Shown in pieces: positions 1 through 9,060 of a stretch of DNA of 64,000 nt. Below the pieces are notes generated by a model. It did not search any database. It had not been told where the DNA came from and saw only the letters and a program-made list of their open reading frames with translations. A program made the position numbers and the translations under genes. Each line of letters opens with the position of its first letter. Position 1 is the first letter of the stretch. Source of the stretch: Magicicada septendecula (lineage: Eukaryota > Arthropoda > Insecta > Hemiptera > Cicadidae); NCBI GenBank assembly GCA_034769895.1, contig CM068367.1, forward strand, positions 1,312,387,046 through 1,312,451,045, read 5' to 3'.

Positions 1-212
1 TGTGGTGTTAGAGCGCTGTGTAGTGCATTTTCTCTTCTCCCTGTTTTATACTTTTTTGTATATATATATCATTGCTGTCATTGGTAAAGCCCTCTGATAA
101 AATTCTGTCATACATGCTTCAATATGCATTCATTTCTACAAATCCCATAATTGACATCTCCTTACTCTTATGTGTTTCACCCAATCTTTCTTGATACCTT
201 GACAATTCATTC

Positions 213-893
<681 letters not shown>

Positions 894-1157
894 AGTTGTA
901 ATATGTAAGTGTTATGTACTTACTGGGTTGTGTGTTGTTAGTCTGATGTGTTTTATTTTTTATGCTTAGGATGCGTTTGTGTATTTTGTTTACCAAATCG
1001 GGGTTGTATCCATTTATAACTGCTATACATTTGATTGCTATATACAACCCCGATTTGGTAAACAAAATACAAAAACGCATCCTAAGCACAAAAAATAAAA
1101 CACATCAGACTAACAACACACAACCCAGTAAGTACATAACACTTACATACTACAACT
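894..1157. repeat. Inverted repeat, 116-bp arms
   Basis: Arms 894-1009 and 1042-1157 are reverse complements with few mismatches and a 32-bp spacer. The right arm is part of the Penelope-like coding segment, so the left arm is an inverted copy of it. A transcript through the region would fold into a long hairpin. Confidence 0.93.
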
Positions 1158-1678
1158 CCAATACACACAAAATTGCTAACACATTTAGAAAACACAATTA
1201 TAAAATAGCCTTCAGAACCAACAACACCATTATGAAACATATAAATATTAACAAAGACACAGACACATACAGTAAAACAGGAGTTTATAAATTAAATTGT
1301 AATGATTGTAACCAATTCTACATCGGCCAGACGGGAAGATCTTTTTATTCCAGATTTTCAGTACATGTAAAAGCCCTCACCACAAATTACATACATTCCA
1401 CATTTGCCACACATTTACAAAATGAAAACCATAGTTACACAAACATAAAACACAACATGGAAATATTACACTACTTACCAAAAAGTAGAAAATTAAACAC
1501 AACCGAACAATTTGAAATATACAGATATCACGCATTACAACCAAACAACATATTAAATGAACAATTATATTACAGATCACATACACTATTTGATACATTG
1601 ATCCAAACACAAAATTTGAACCTCAGCGCCAATTCCCTCCCACCATCAATTCCCACCACACACACCTATAGTCCATAA
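1042..1678 (+). pseudogene. GIY-YIG endonuclease domain of a Penelope-like retroelement (partial)
   Basis: An open frame runs from 962 to 1678. Its first part crosses the inverted repeat, so true element sequence probably begins near 1042. The GIY-YIG core is visible: GVY at residues 107-109, a CNDC pair (C113, C116), YIGQTGR at 120-126, the conserved Arg of the SFYSRF block near 131, and a downstream HL-x4-H segment. The Cys pair between GIY and YIG is typical of the endonuclease of Penelope-like elements (established family knowledge). In those elements this domain nicks the target and follows an RT domain, but here no RT sequence remains upstream. The C-terminal tail after the domain is Asn/Thr/Leu-rich and ends in TAA. 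It is a fragment with no sign of host use. Confidence 0.78.
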
Positions 1679-1717
1679 TCGTTATTCTGTAACAATGACA
1701 TTCAGTATTTACTCACA

Positions 1718-1746
1718 CTGAGGAAGAGGCACAACACCTTGAAACG
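1718..1746 (+). ncRNA. Hammerhead-ribozyme-like core in the Penelope-like 3' UTR
   Basis: CTGAGGA at 1718-1724 is followed by a short GAGG/CCTT stem-loop and then GAAAC at 1741-1745. This order matches the CUGANGA - stem II - GAAA core of hammerhead ribozymes, which have been reported in Penelope-like elements. I could not fit a convincing stem III followed by a UH cleavage site, so it may be a degenerate copy or a coincidence. Confidence 0.28.
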
Positions 1747-1830
1747 TTTGTGAAAGTGATACCAAAAGTAAGTTCATTTTTGAAAGTTTTTGTATATATA
1801 ATAATATTAGTAAAAGTGAACGAAGAGGAT

Positions 1831-2098
1831 GAATCAACAAGATATTTATAAAGATCATAATATACTTTACGTGTTACTTCTTAATTTTATTGAAGATAAT
1901 TTCAGTCAGATGCAAATCATATATATTTTTTCATGTAATTTAGCTTTTATTTTTTTTCATTTTGTTTACATATTAATAGAATTCATTTGTGTCATGGAGT
2001 CTATTTCACATTTGTCATGCATCGTTGTATATTTTGTTTGTATACATTTGTAATTGTAAATAGAAAATTTTGCATATAAGTATTTTTTATTATTACAG
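1831..2098 (+). other. Non-coding flank ending in the 3' splice site of the first DCAF1 exon
   Basis: AT-rich sequence with a pyrimidine-rich stretch just before TTATTACAG at 2090-2098, which is a good 3' splice site. No other feature was recognised. Confidence 0.6.
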
Positions 2099-2321
2099 AG
2101 CAGAGACAGTACGTAGTGCTTTAGAAGTACTAGGTATATGTGCAGTAATGCCTAGAGTTCAGTTGCACCTGTGCGAGAGGGTCGACTTACCTGACGAAGC
2201 GATGACTGTTGGGATGAATGTGATACTTGGTGCAGCCGAAGGAGAGATTGTTGCCGATCCAGATGTCCAGCGAGCTGCACTAGGTGTCCTCATCACTTGC
2301 GTATGTGCTCCAATACAGAGG
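2099..2321 (+). CDS. DCAF1: DCAF1/VprBP exon (helical-repeat region), internal
   Basis: Internal coding exon between a TTATTACAG acceptor and a GG|GTAACT donor. Its first base completes a codon begun in an unseen upstream exon, and it ends on a complete Arg codon (phase 0). It encodes about 74 residues, beginning AETVRSALEVLGICAVMP and containing ILGAAEGEIVADPDVQ. This resembles the N-terminal armadillo-like helical region of DCAF1 (VprBP; mahjong in Drosophila), the substrate receptor that links target proteins to DDB1-CUL4 ubiquitin ligase. The call rests mainly on the two later exons, which follow in matching order and phase. G+C content is clearly higher than in the surrounding intron. 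The protein is known to act mostly in the nucleus and at the centrosome, and in flies it has been linked to Lgl and cell competition. The WD40-like half of the protein is not in the window. Confidence 0.82.
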
Positions 2322-3869
2322 GTAACTAAACATCACTTGATTCCATATACATATACTTCAGTAAATATCATATCTGTTAATTGGCATACAGCCACAGTCA
2401 GTGCACTTAATGTGTATGATACGCTAAATAATCATTGATAATTTCTGTAAACAGAAGCTCTGAGGCACAACTCATAAAAGTTAGGGAGATAACATGTTTT
2501 AATTGTAATTAGATTAATTTCAATGTTTTCTCCTATGATTCCAGTCACTGGCTGATTTTTTTTCATTTGTGTGAAATCAGATATTAGTGAAATTAGAGTA
2601 AGCAGTTTGTATTAACCCCAATGATATAAAGCAGGAAAAGATTTACATATTGCCATGAATGGATTAAAATAAAAATAAAAATTATTGAGATCATCATGGT
2701 GGTAAATTTTTACAGTACGATAATTTGAATCATATAGTTCATTAAAACCATTTCTTCCATTCTTGTTGTTCTTATTTCATTATAAGTAAAATATTTTACA
2801 TGCTCATTTTATTTAAGAGCAAGCAACTAATTATGCATATTTTGGGTAATTCAGAATTTTCACTAATCTATCATTAACGTGAATGTGGGGAAATTCTGCA
2901 TTTCAGTATCATGTCAGTGCTAAAAAAAAAGAAAAAACATTACCTGATGGTTGAATTCTCAACTACGAAATGTTTGTTCTGACACATTGGCATGAATTGA
3001 TTCCTGTAAAAGCAGTAGCAATTTTAAGTGATGTTAAACATATCGGACGTCAGTCCTCGAAGGGTTAAAATAAGATTATTTAAAAATCTGTATATAATAT
3101 TATATCACTATTTAAATGCACACATGGAGTCTGGTACACACATAGATCAAACGTGCACGTCAGATTACTATCCTGTGTTATTGTTTTGTCACAAAAGGTT
3201 CTGACCGCATGAGCACATGTAACTTACGTAATCTAATTAAGCATCTGCAAAGGTGTCTGCAAGAGCATTTTTAAAACGTACCATATGAAGTATTTATTTA
3301 TAAGTGTGTCTACATTGCGCGTGTGAATGTGTGTCTTTAAAAAGAGTCTGGGAAGCTTATTTTGTTAAGTATGTGTTTTAATTTACTTTAATAATTCTTC
3401 TTACTGATTTTAATAAAAATTATAATTTTGCAAATTAAAATAAACTATTGTGACAACAATATAATGTCAAGAGCTCAGATTGTTAAATAAAGTTTAATCC
3501 ATTATTTTTAAAATGAAGTTTGCTTATTTACTCTAGTCATAAATTAGAATAATTCAAATTCTTGTGAATACTTGTAGGGAAACAAGAAAAATATTTTGCA
3601 TAAGGACACAAGTACGTGTGATTAATTTAAAAAAATGTCAGCATAATTTTAGTTGAAATGAAAATGACATGTTAATTTGCCACCTTTATAATCTTTCAAA
3701 CACCGTTCTAGTTAAAATAAGGTAAATGAAACACATGACATTGCACTGTTGAAGCATTATAAGCGACTATGATATTGTATGTTCAGGTACTTTATGTTTC
3801 TCCTCTTTTATTTTATAAGAGTTAGAGTTTTCTAAAAGCAAAATGTCTAAAGTATTTTTATGACTACAG
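2322..3869 (+). other. DCAF1 intron, 1.55 kb
   Basis: It begins GTAACT and ends TGACTACAG, and is AT-rich. No ORF of note was found. It contains one TTAA-flanked terminus-like motif ending at 3068 and otherwise nothing I can identify. Confidence 0.7.
3044..3068. repeat. Possible piggyBac/MITE-type terminus at a TTAA site
   Basis: The end sequence CAGTCCTCGAAGGG abuts TTAA (3065-3068). It is nearly the reverse complement of a second motif, TTAA-CCCTTCGGGGACCG, at 6695 onward. CCC/GGG termini at TTAA duplications are typical of piggyBac-like elements and their MITEs. No partner end for a complete element was found near this one. Confidence 0.22.
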
Positions 3870-3995
3870 GTGGGTGGTTCTATTGCACGCTACTCTACAA
3901 GCGGTTCAGCTAAAAAGCGTACACAAAACATGCGAAGTAGTGAAGAAGTTATTGAGAAAATGTGGGACTGTGTTCGTTCCAGCAATGGAATTATG
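3870..3995 (+). CDS. DCAF1: DCAF1/VprBP exon, internal, 42 codons
   Basis: The exon is flanked by TGACTACAG| and |GTGAGT and is exactly 126 nt, phase 0 on both sides, so it joins in frame with the exons before and after. It encodes a Ser/Lys/Arg-rich linker (STSGSAKKRTQNMRSSEE) followed by VIEKMWDCVRSSNGIM. The MW-[DE]-CVR-x-NGI block leads directly into the VLL-start of the next exon, a continuity characteristic of DCAF1. The basic linker is probably a flexible loop between helical repeats. The exon is too short and too intron-like in flank composition to be found by ORF length alone. Confidence 0.85.
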
Positions 3996-4629
3996 GTGAG
4001 TGTAGTTGTACTGGCTGTTTACATGTAAAGCTCTTATTTCAAGCAATGAGGAATTTTGATCTTGATTGGAGGGATAGGGTCAACCCATTTCAAATCACCC
4101 AGGCTCAACATTTTTGATTTTTATAATTTTTTACCAGTTGTTCCTGAACAACTGTGAGTTCAAACCCATTGTTGAAATAATGTTATGTCCATTACTTTTT
4201 TGGCAGCTATTTTTAATCGGCCACTTAGTCAATTTTTGGCTCAGTCGAGTTTTGCGGAAAATCATCTAGCTCTGTCATTTTTACAGATATCAAGATAAAC
4301 CAAAAACCAAAATGTTCAGCACAGTATGTTGTAAATTTTATGTTTCTACCATATTTCACCTAAGTAGTGAGGAAAATGTCAAAAAATTCACAAAAGAGAC
4401 TCGCCTGTAATTTTTTTTTCTTGCATAGATTTATCATATTACTACTTGCTGTAGGAGTTTCAATCTTGAGAACTTTCTCCTTTTTTTATATGGAATTTCA
4501 AAGATAGCCAAAAACTCGTTATCAGCAGCTTTAAAGGTTTAATATCTCAAAAGGGACCGAATGAAAAATTGTGAAAATTGAACAGAATATACTTCTTTCT
4601 AAGAAGAACATATATAAATTAGATGACTG
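3996..4629 (+). other. DCAF1 intron, 5' part, nothing recognised
   Basis: Starts with GTGAGT. Apart from AT-rich, possibly repeat-derived sequence, I can identify nothing before the LINE fragment that begins near 4630. Confidence 0.5.
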
Positions 4630-5545
4630 AAACTCAATGGATTGAAGACTGATTTAGAATTTGTACAATTTGCAGAAGACAAATTGATATAAGCGGCTGC
4701 AGAAAAGAAGCCAGGATAAGAAGAGGAATCAGACAAGGATGTCCTTTGTCTCCATATTTGTTTAACTTATTTATTGAAGAGGCTATCACAAGAATGAAAG
4801 AAAAAAACCAAAGGCAGTAAGATTAATGGAAGGCGCAGTCATAGTATCCGCTTTACAGATGATATAGTAATAATCGCAGCCTTGGTAAAAGAAGTGAAGA
4901 GAAATCTTGACTGAAACCGTAGGGAAACTTAAATTAAAGATTAACAAGAAGAAAACAAAAACAATGGTGATAGTAAAGAACAAAGAGAATGTAAAACTTA
5001 ATATTAAATTCAGTAATACAATTTTAGAACAGGTTGAAAATGTTTGCTACCTGGGGAGCACCATCACTTGTGAAAATAGATTTGGGACAGAGATTAAGAA
5101 AAGAATAGCTCTAGCAAAGCAGGCGTTTCAGAATAAAGGCATTTATTTACAAATAACCACTTAAGGACGGAGGTAAGAAAAAGGTTCGCAAAAACATTTT
5201 GTGGAGTGTCTTAACTTATGAGTGTGAGGCATGGACCCTCGGCAAAATAGAAAGGAGGAAGCTGGAAGCAATGGAAATGTGGGTCTGGAGGAGAACGACG
5301 AGGACAAGTTGGATGGATAAGAAAAGTAGTGAGCAAGTCCTTGCAGAAGTGAACGAAGATAGATCAATTTTAAAAATGATTGGAAGAAGAAGGGCAAAGT
5401 TGATTGGGCACGTGTTATGACACAATCAATTCTTAAGTAAAATTTTTGAGGGAAAGGTGTTGGGGGGGGGGAACCAAGAGCAGCGTTCTTCAAAGACATG
5501 TGAAAGGAGATGAACTTCCTATCGTATGCTTATAAGAAGATCAGT
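4630..5545 (+). pseudogene. Non-LTR (LINE) reverse transcriptase fragment, frameshifted
   Basis: Pieces of one LINE reverse transcriptase can be read in order across at least three frames. First comes GIRQGCPLSPYLFNLFIEEA (4725-4785). Next is the catalytic block, read as FTDDIVIIA (4852-4878), where the usual form is F/Y-A-D-D. Then YLGSTIT with an EIKKRIALAKQAF block (about 5050-5130) follows. Last is an LTYECEAWTLG...EMWVWRR...RRAKLIGHVL segment (5199-5420), which is the conserved 3' end of ORF2 in many insect LINEs. The endonuclease and 5' part of the RT are missing. Frameshifts near 4800, 4900 and 5170 and the Ala-to-Thr change in the catalytic motif show it is dead. It sits inside the DCAF1 intron in the same direction as the gene. 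Confidence 0.85.
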
Positions 5546-5559
5546 GTCATTTCTGCAAC

Positions 5560-6088
5560 CAGCTTCTTTATTTTCCTTTTGACATCCCTAAACAACGTTA
5601 AGCCAATCTACAATAAATTCTTCAGTCATCCACCACTTTTCCTGTTCTGTAGAAAGAATCCCAGCTGGTAATTGTTCCTTTGGAAGCATTTTCTCTTCGA
5701 AATAACATATGGCGAAAGTTTCTACCATCACCAGTCACTCCTATCATTATAGTAGCGTGTGACTTTTCATTGCCTGTAGATTTAACTATAACCTATGTTG
5801 TACCTTCTTGCGCACAGAAACACTTGACACCATATCAAAAGTGTTTGGTCACCATTTGCCAGGAAGGTAATTGAACACTTTGCATGCAATACCAACTCTC
5901 TGTCTCAGACCCAACTGTCTAAAATATGGATCAATGCTGGATTCTTTGGTGTATATAGTAGTACCAGTAGCATTTTTATACATTAAGTGCCTTAATGAGA
6001 CCCATTGGCCTTCAATGGTAAGTAGTACAACATCAGATAATGGTAGTTTGCCATTGGCGTCCATCCCATAGTGGTGAACATAATACAC
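5560..6088 (-). pseudogene. pogo/Tigger-like DDE transposase fragment (broken)
   Basis: On the minus strand, two frames joined by a frameshift near 5700 read ATIMIGVTGDGRNFRHMLFR and then QEKWWMTEEFIVDWLNVV. The latter resembles the GWM-[TD]-E-E-x4-WL block in the DDE domain of pogo-family transposases. In-frame stops occur on both sides. Further upstream (5849-6088) the minus strand is open for 79 codons and contains NATGTTIYTKESSIDPYFRQ. I do not recognise this part, and it may or may not belong to the same element. No terminal inverted repeats or TA duplications were found. It lies in the DCAF1 intron, opposite to the gene. Confidence 0.5.
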
Positions 6089-6516
6089 TGATTGAATGGG
6101 AATTGTTTATATGGTACTAAAATCGATGTGTGCATGAGGCCTGACTTCATCAACATATTGTAGCCATGTTTGGCCAGTACAGGTACCCCAAAACTTTGAT
6201 CTGTCTTTGAGCTTCATAATTAATTAAGTATGAGCTTAATTACTCAAGACAGCATATCATTAAATTGCTGAAGTCACAGAGTATGCTATTTACACAGTAT
6301 AATAGAATTAAAGTGCATTTTTTTATTAAATGTTATATAGATTTTTGAGAAGTAACACGAGAATTATGTTTAAATATTTTTGTTGTGCACAAATACAGAA
6401 ATTTATTTATAAATATTATTTATGTAATAATGATAAAGAAATGTATAGTATATAATTCTGTATGTCTTAATATTTAAAATTTTATTTCTAATAGAAATAC
6501 TATTCCCGTTTTACAG
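6089..6516 (+). other. DCAF1 intron, 3' end
   Basis: AT-rich sequence that ends in a pyrimidine-rich CCCGTTTTACAG acceptor at 6505-6516. No other feature was found. Confidence 0.6.
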
Positions 6517-6670
6517 GTGTTGTTAACATTAATGACAGTGAAAACTCCGATAACACATGCAGACTCAATAAGAGAACTAGCTTGTAGAGCTTTAGCTGGA
6601 CTCGCCAGAAGTGAAACTGTAAGGCAGATTATTAGCAAGTTACCTCTTTTTACTAATGGACTGTTACAGG
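6517..6670 (+). CDS. DCAF1: DCAF1/VprBP exon, internal, LisH-proximal helical region
   Basis: The exon runs from CCCGTTTTACAG| to CAGG|GTAAGT and is 154 nt, so it ends in phase 1. It encodes VLLTLMTVKTPITHADSIRE, then LACRALAGLARSETVRQI, then ISKLPLFTNGLLQ. The sequence L-[AC]-CRAL-x-GLARSxTVRQIISKLPLF is a hallmark of DCAF1 and is the strongest evidence for the gene call. It joins the preceding exon in frame to give NGIM-VLLTLM. The next exon, expected to start with two bases that complete the broken codon, is not found anywhere in the remaining 57 kb. The following intron is therefore at least that long, or the gene is interrupted. Confidence 0.9.
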
Positions 6671-6889
6671 GTAAGTATATGAATGTTGGAGTCTTTAACC
6701 CTTCGGGGACCGGCATTAATTAGACAGGTATGCACAAAAAGTCCCAGGCAAATTTTGCTGTTTTTAGTGGCTGTGATTTTTCTTCACCTTTTCCTTATAT
6801 ATAATACATACTTCGATATAAATGGTGTTTTTTTTTTAAGACACGAGTTGGTGACTTAGAATATAGTATATTAACTACTTTCTGTATAA
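6671..6889 (+). other. Start of the giant DCAF1 intron
   Basis: A consensus GTAAGT donor at 6671 is followed by 220 bp of ordinary AT-rich intron. A TTAACCCTTCGGGGACCG motif at 6695 resembles a piggyBac-type end and is inverted relative to the one at 3044. The stretch ends in a TAA microsatellite, where the LTR array starts. Confidence 0.65.
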
Positions 6890-7503
6890 ATCATTAATAA
6901 TAATAATAATACTCTAGGGATTATTCACTGTACTTTAACTCAGATCATATTATTTCTTCATATTAATTCTTCCTTTTATTATACACTTCTCCTCTCCAAT
7001 ACTTGGCTATTTTATTGACATTTATTAATTGGCTTTCTTACGGATAATTCTTAAATATTTGTTTTTTTCTTTCTTGTGATCCTTTTGACGGTTCCATTTT
7101 GGCTTCTTCATTCTCTTATCTTCCTTGGCTCATATTCCTTTATTACCAATACAGCTGGTTATGAGATTTTGGTTAGTATTATACATTACATCATGTAATT
7201 ATAATTCTTCTGGCACAATCATTATTATTCCTTTTACATTCTGAATTACATTTCTCACTATTATATTACATCAGATAAACTCATTTTGTCTTTTGGTTTT
7301 GATGATTTTTATTAGGTTTAATCAGTGTTATTTTTTTTCTTTTATATTAGTTTAAAGTAATTTCTTCTGAATTATATAGTAAGGTGTTCTTACTTATTTT
7401 TGAATATTGTTGTATTATTGTTTCTTCATTATTTTCCTTGGATTTGCTTGATCCTGTATCCATAAAATCCGTCCCTTTTCTTTATATTCTGTTTGGAATC
7501 TGT

Positions 7504-8795
7504 TTAACCGTGGTCCATTATTTCCTTTGTACTGATTGTTCGGATTTCTCTAGTGTATAGAGTTATTTCTGTCCTTGTGACATATCTCATTATTGTGCAG
7601 TTCTTGCATCTTGTCGCTATAAAATTGTCATTTATGTTCAAGTTTACTATCGCCTTTCGAACTGATTCTTCTGTACTGTTTCTTAATTGTTCTAATGGTT
7701 CATACATAAATTCCATAAGTTCTCCATGCTCCTCGATTAGTTTTGGCCTTTTTGGTCCTTCTAGTCCATCTGGGAATTCAAGTGTGGTTCGTTTAAAGTT
7801 TCTCACTTGCCTTACTTCTCTGTTTTCCGTAATTGGTATATTATGTAGCTGAACCAACCCCTTTTAATCATTTCCAATCCTTCCCGTGTATTTATTAATT
7901 TCCTTTTACACATTTGTCTTATTCTCACTGTCTTCATTTCATCATGAACCCGTTCTATTCTTCCGGTTATATTAATTGGTATCCCGTCAAATTTTTCTTG
8001 GGTCTTCGCTTGTAGGTTTTCTATTTGGGTAATTTTGGACTCTACTTCCACTCTGAGTTGCATGATGGGTTCATCTGTCTTTTCCAGACCCACCTTAATT
8101 TCATTTATTTGCTGTCTTACTTCCACTTCATAGCTATCAACTCCTTTGCTCCGTGTTTCATTGACAATTATAATACTTCCATTGATGACTTCCCTCAACG
8201 CTAAACCTTGTTCATTGATGATTTGCCGCAACTCCTTATTACGGTTTTCAATTTTCTCATCTATTTGTTTGGTATTTTCCAGAATCTGCTTTAAGCTCTC
8301 ATCGTTTCTATCAAACCTTTCATTGATTTGGTTTAAGCTTTCATTTATCCTCCGGTTATTCTCATCATTTTCCTCCTTATTTTCGTCAAACTTCTCATTC
8401 ATTAATTTGATTAAATTCTCACTCAAAATTTCATTTTGTTTCTTTGAGTTTTCGTTAATACTGTCTATTTTTTCGTTAGTTTGTCTTAAACTCTCATTAG
8501 TTTCCTCCTTGGTTTGTTTTGAGTTTTCCTCCTGTTTCCTAAATTGTTCGGCCATAAATCTCATCATATCTTGCCAATTTGGTTCTTCTCTGGCTACCGT
8601 TTTATCTGGTTGGTCCCCTTGGGCATCCTCTTCAACTATTTCCTTCTCTGTGATAATTGCTTCAGTTTCTTCTTTATCATCCATTGTTTGTTCCATTTCA
8701 CTGTCCGTAAATGTTTCTATCTCTCGTTCCCGTCCACCTTCTTCCTTCTCCTTCTCTTCTGCCCCCTTCTTCGATCTGCCTCTGGTATTATGCAT
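7504..8795 (-). pseudogene. Family A Gag-like ORF, copy 1, one-base frameshift
   Basis: The same protein as the intact copy at 17265-18560, but one base is missing near 7857 (CCAACCCC where the intact copy has CCAATCCCC). The first frame (7812-8795) gives 327 residues: the acidic N-terminus, the long coiled coil and the start of the basic region. After the shift it ends with unrelated residues. The normal C-terminus is still open in another frame (7504-7857). The identical lesion is in copy 2, so it predates their duplication. The N-terminus MHNTRGRSKKG lacks one Lys relative to copy 3. Confidence 0.85.
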
Positions 8796-8868
8796 TCCTG
8801 TGCCTCTAATGGTTGGCTGCTCAAGTTAAGTACCAGTTAATATGATTTTTTTTCTTTCCTTAACTAAA

Positions 8869-8887
8869 GCCCACTCGTTGAGCGCCA
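8869..8887 (-). other. Primer binding site (tRNA-Lys-like), family A
   Basis: The minus strand reads TGGCGCTCAACGAGTGGGC, starting 3 nt after the LTR end (ATTACA-AAT). It resembles the tRNA-Lys1,2 binding site TGGCGCCCAACGTGGGGC. Equivalent sites lie at 13749-13767 and 18631-18649. It is about 75 bp upstream of the Gag ATG. Confidence 0.6.
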
Positions 8888-9060
8888 ATTTGTAATAAAA
8901 CGATTTTAAGTGAGTCCTTCTTAATTCACCCCCACGTTGGAGTCGTCAATTTGTAATAAAACGATTTTAGACGGTGTTAAGAGAAGATAATGATGACCTT
9001 GTTGTGAGCGTCAATTTGTAAAGAACTCGTTGAAGGTGGCAATTTGTAACAATTAAAATG
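8881..9060 (-). repeat. Four iterated LTR-end/PBS-like modules, family A
   Basis: The plus-strand core CAATTTGTAA occurs at 8886, 8947, 9012 and 9040. Each is preceded by a degenerate G-x-CGYC segment and a copy of the PBS region. The second module keeps the CCAACGTGGGG part of a tRNA-Lys site better than the outer one does. The first two share a further 15 bp (TAATAAAACGATTTTA). The same block recurs at about 13761-13940 and 18641-18820. Confidence 0.75.

Larger units (their letters stand above)
894..1830 (+). mobile_element. 5'-truncated Penelope-like element with inverted 5' end
   Basis: The segment holds a GIY-YIG endonuclease ORF, a short 3' UTR containing a CTGAGGA...GAAAC motif, and at its 5' end a large inverted repeat. 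The start of the coding segment (from 1042) is repeated in inverted orientation at 894-1009. Penelope-like retroelements are known for 5' truncation and for partial copies in tandem or inverted arrangement, so this fits a dead insertion of that class. The reverse transcriptase part is absent. It lies 5' of the first recognised DCAF1 exon, probably in an intron. The 3' limit is approximate. Confidence 0.72.

Noticed and set aside
8146-8829. 227-residue plus-strand ORF rich in Ser/Leu/Phe, also in the other A units
   Set aside because: Antisense shadow of the Gag coiled coil; its hydrophobic look comes from reverse-reading Glu/Asn/Lys codons.
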